DNA from: Neurospora intermedia
Taxonomy: Eukaryota; Ascomycota; Sordariomycetes; Sordariales; Sordariaceae
Assembly: GCA_037102815.1 (NCBI GenBank)
Contig: BTPP01000006.1
Location: 248,001-312,000 of the forward strand
Length of the DNA stretch: 64,000 bases
Direction of reading: 5' to 3'
Each line of letters opens with the position of its first letter. The first letter of the stretch is position 1. The position numbers were made by a program, and so were the translations under genes. Shown piece by piece: positions 60,439-64,000 of the stretch. Under the pieces are notes generated by a model that worked only from the letters and a program-made list of their open reading frames with translations, searched no databases and was not told where the DNA came from.

Positions 60439-60789
60439 CTTCCTTCAATAATCTCTATTTATAACTAACGCCCCCCCTTCAGAATGTCAGACCCTTACCA
60501 CACCAATTACGTCCTCTCCGGCCTCTCTTCTGCTCAACACCAATGGGACCTCGACTCCGATCCCCTTCCCCTTCCCAACGGAGATACTACCCCCAGCCTG
60601 GCCGCTGTGGGCGCCGATTCCGTCTGGAACGTCTTCCCTTACATTGACGAAAACGACCAGATTTACGAAGACTCGGATCGGGTCAGGCCCATCCACCCGG
60701 CTTATGCGATCCCGCAGAAGAATGTGAACGCAATCAGGGCGTATTTCCAGGGAAGAAGTGGGTTCGCTTCCACTTTAGGGGGAGAGTGA
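58573..60789 (+). CDS. ram1: Protein farnesyltransferase beta subunit
   Basis: Five exons, 58573-59270, 59341-59465, 59546-59663, 59854-60156 and 60483-60789, encode 516 residues. It attaches farnesyl to CaaX cysteines of Ras, a-factor-like pheromones and others, in a cytosolic heterodimer with the RAM2-type alpha subunit. The prenyltransferase alpha-alpha barrel repeats are visible: GGFGGGHGQTSHLATTYA, DGGFQVCVGGEEDIRGAY, TFEGGISSQPNNEAHGAYAF and EGGFSGRTNKLVDGCYSHW. The zinc ligands fit Asp345 and Cys347 (DGC) and His421 (DPYH). Intron 1 must use the acceptor AAAAAG at 59340 to keep frame, skipping CAG at 59326. Intron 4 holds a C30 tract. An upstream in-frame ATG at 58492 would add 27 basic residues; I prefer 58573 (AACATGGCC). 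Confidence 0.93.
60406..60435 (+). repeat. Poly-C tract (30 C) inside RAM1 intron 4
   Basis: Thirty C, about 47 nt before the intron 4 acceptor. The same intron has direct repeats of TTTACTTTACATTATCTCACC (two near copies at about 60249 and 60287) and TTTGC units at 60186. Confidence 0.9.
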
Positions 60790-63700
60790 GTGAGGACAAG
60801 GACAGTATTGATGGGCAATGGGGGAATTGGGTAAATTGAGTAGATTGGGTAGATTGGGATAGAATGGGAGGGAGGTTCCAGTCAGATCGGGGTGCTGTGG
60901 CTGCTGTTCTTGGGGAAAAGGGGAAGAGTTATGCGGAATAGTGACCAGGTAGTTTGTAATATCAAGGCAGTGAGTACTTGGTGATGAGTATATATCGTGT
61001 GAAGGACGCTAAGAATGGTATCCTTGCAATAGTCTGCGGAAATGGGCGGACGCTTCCATCTAGGTGGTTGCATCCAAAGCAGGTCGTACACTAGGTAGTA
61101 TATCTTTCTCGGCATCGTCGGAGATAGACGGGCATGCTTAGTTCGCTACTAAGCCCTCGCGTTGGGTTAACCATGGAAATACTGGTAGTCTACAAGCATG
61201 CCTAGAATAAGTACAACAAGCAAGGTGGCAAGGACACATCAGATTGAATGTCAAGGCTGATCAGTAACTCACATAGCGAAATACAATAAAGCACCAAATA
61301 TTGCTTGATGTTTGCTCTGTTATTGTTCTCTATTAAGTCCTGATACTGACCAGTCAATCTCATGTCTACAAGCTATCGAGCCTAAGCACCTCAGACACTG
61401 CTGGTATTAAGAGTATAAGCTTTCCCTTTATACATCACATCGCATGTATAGAGGTTTGAGATTAATAAGAGTGACATTGGCGGTCGGAATCAAGCATATT
61501 TCAATGCTCTTAAGCCGCCAATTGGCCGATATATGATATCCTGCAATGCCGTGGGCAAGCCGATGCAGAGTTGAAAAGACTGAAAGAAAGACCGCACGAA
61601 TGAGCACGTCAATGATGGAAGGAATATTTGGCCCGACACCAGGCCATTGTGGGTGTATAGATATTAACGGTCAGTCTTAGTAAGCCCAACAGCCGTCTCT
61701 TCGCTACCCCCCATATCCAAATGCGATCACTCTCATTCCAACAGCAAAGAGCGGCTCTCGGAAAGGCTTCCGCTACCATGATCATTGGATTCTGTGGGTT
61801 TGTCTTGCAAATTTGCAAGTCAGCCTATCAGAGCGCTAGGACAGAGGCAATCGCCAAGGCAAAGCGAAGCCTTCCACTGCACTTCCACCTCGCGGTTAGG
61901 CACCCATCCGTTCCGAAACAAAGCGAGACCATGGTGACTGCAGGATACGATGTTTGGGATAAAAATACCCTGGCTTGAGACTTGGGTGAAATGGATTTGA
62001 CCCTGAAGTGTATCCAACGATCAGTTATTGACTGTCGATATCCGTCGCTGCCCATCCTTTCCATCTTTCCGAGCACGCCACCATCGATTGACTCGTGCAG
62101 ATATGGAACGAAGGAAAGGGCTGGCTAGATGTAGATGCAGGAATGCGTGCCGAGAGGCCGTGAGCGTACAACGCTTTGGGAACATGGCAGTCTATGCACC
62201 GCAACAAATCTCGAGGCCATGGACGATATCCCTGCGGAGGAGTTTGTGAGTCAAGACAAGAAAAATAGGCAGGATGTTGCTTTGCTCCCACACTTGACCC
62301 TTGTATAGGAATCATGCTGCCGGACAGAACGGCCGGGAAACCAAATCGCATTATGGATCAAGTCGACCACCAGAGGATTGGAATCCTCAAAGAAGACATC
62401 TTGTCAAATTGGTGTTGCTTGCCATAAATCCTCTAGTAGTGCCCGATATCTGTGTCACTCGCCCGGAAAGCTTGTCAGTCGTTCGGTCGGCGGAGGTCTC
62501 GAATCAGGATCACAGGACGGTGGCAGAGTGGGGGTATGGATTAAGAACAAACCAGCTCCAATCAAACAACCACTCTTAAACGGTCCAATGATATTTTGTT
62601 GGTTGAGCTTTCATCATTTCGCAGCCTTTATGATGATCAATATCCCGATTATACTCTGGCCGGGTCCTTGGATAAGCACTCGGATGAGTCCCGGGTGGCA
62701 TCAGTCGATAGTTGCCAATGATATGGCAATGGCTAGAAAAGTAACCAAGTCGTAGAAGGTTGCAGAACTGCTGCTCAATTCTGAACATGCGTGGTTCATG
62801 CTCTGTCGTGTAATCTCACCTGTGTTGCCGAAATGTGAGCAACGTGGTACATGGCAAGAAGAGGTGATAGTCATTTGGAAGGATGATGGTCAAGCGTTGA
62901 CCCAACCCATGTAGATGGTAACGAGAGTGCCATGGAAGCTGTGGGAGTGGAGACAGCAGTCCAAAAGTGCAAGCCAAACTCCGTCAGCCGGCATGATGGA
63001 ATATAATGGTGATGATTTTTCCGACACCAAGCAGCTTTGCCCGTCTTTGCTGGGCTCTGCCTTTTGTTTCTTGGCAGTCGACGTGATTTTCTCCGGTCAG
63101 ATCGACCATTTCGACGGGATGAGGCCCGTTACGGCGACCTGGAGGCGCAGTCGATGGCTGGAGAAGAGGTTGGAAACAAACTAGGCATGGAGCCAGATCG
63201 CAGCTGGTGGGTTTGGTAAGTTGATGTTGAAATTGGAGGAGCATGACGTTGCAATGGAATAAATCAGAAGGGCTGATCATCACCCTATGCGAGTGATGGC
63301 TCTAATGAGGGGGAACAACTAACAACCTGAGTCAAAAGCTCAGCTCAGCTGTACCGTACCGTGGTACCGAGCGTACCTACCTCTCTACCTCTACCCCTCA
63401 TCGTGTCAATCATTGCAGTGGATGTCAACCTGATTCGTGTGCATCGGAAAGGGGAAGAAGGAACGGAGCGAGCATGCGGGGCCGAAGGGAACAGGAAAGC
63501 AGAGAGGAAAGAACGACTTCCTTGACCCCCGATTCTTCAAGGAAAGTGCTGATCGATGAAGTGAGATGATGGCATTAGAGGTGGTCTGATTGGTGGTCTT
63601 CTATGTCGAGTGCTGATTCAGTCGTCACAGCTTGGGGATCAGGTTCGAGCAAATGAGCCCGAGAATGTCGATCGAGGAGGGGGATTCATGGGCGATGGTT

Positions 63701-64000
63701 TCTCTTTATCCAAGTGTTTGGGTCTTCCTGTCTATTTATCCTGGGCAGCTGCCATGAAGCCGAGTCGATGGTGCCATGCCCGAGTCAATCTAATATCGGA
63801 GCTTTCAAAACCTATTATCGATAGCAAAGAAGTTGATACGAGACTGGGACGACACAATTCATACTCTATGGCAAAATATACGAGGCAAAATCAACGACAC
63901 TCACGGAGAGAGGGCTTGGGTGTTCGCTGGGTCCGTGTTCTAGAAGAATTCCATCCTTGGATGTTAAACTCAAAAAGCCCCTCTTTCCCCCTCCATTTTA
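60790..64000. other. Right-end spacer with no supported gene
   Basis: 3.2 kb after RAM1. Frames are below 126 codons and show no family features. The stretch 61200-61500 is AT-richer. C/T-rich strand composition near 63370-63400 could be promoter sequence of a gene beyond the window. Confidence 0.5.

Overview
The window looks like nuclear DNA of a filamentous ascomycete, most likely Neurospora or a close Sordariomycete relative. Genes are split by short introns (60-110 nt typical) with GT-AG ends and CTRAC-like branch sites. Intergenic spacers are long and carry little coding signal, homopolymer and microsatellite tracts are frequent, and the proteins are ascomycete types (Zn2Cys6 regulators, ERG27-type reductase, a four-unit polyubiquitin with an extra C-terminal Gln). 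No prokaryotic operon, CRISPR array, rRNA or convincing tRNA was found. Family assignments come from reading translated sequence and remembered family motifs; no database search was made.

Layout. 0-8 kb: tail of an unidentified gene, an Apd1/Aim32-type [2Fe-2S] protein, and a large protein with formin regulatory domains but no actin-nucleating FH2 domain. 8-17.3 kb: a spacer of about 9 kb with no supported gene. 17.3-25.4 kb: a WBP2-like GRAM/PPxY protein, the acidic hinge subunit of respiratory complex III (QCR6), and a 12-TM major facilitator of the FLVCR/SLC49 type. 25.6-31.9 kb: ERG27 (sterol 3-keto reductase), a divergently transcribed possible OB-fold protein, a Zn2Cys6 factor of Upc2-like build and a GNAT acetyltransferase. 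36-38.6 kb: a TamA/Dal81-like nitrogen regulator behind a 4.1 kb spacer. 41.2-52.7 kb, minus strand: BRAP2/ETP1-type RING plus UBP-zinc-finger protein, polyubiquitin, and a Zn-cluster regulator with unusual cysteine spacing. 58.6-60.8 kb: RAM1, the protein farnesyltransferase beta subunit, in five exons. 60.8-64 kb: no gene seen.

The most notable unexplained structure is a group of three unrelated short inverted-repeat elements between 44.2 and 55.2 kb, each in a different intergenic spacer: a 508 bp element bounded by poly-G tracts, a 628 bp element with near-perfect 130 bp terminal inverted repeats and TA on both sides, and a 385 bp element with 26 bp perfect inverted repeats and CTT on both sides. 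None has a recognisable transposase, so they look like non-autonomous DNA elements (MITEs). Functionally the genes are mostly independent housekeeping or regulatory loci. The possible themes are ubiquitin biology (ETP1 beside polyubiquitin), sterol metabolism (ERG27 near a Upc2-like factor) and small-GTPase signalling (formin GBD/FH3 protein, RAM1). These groupings are inference from proximity only.
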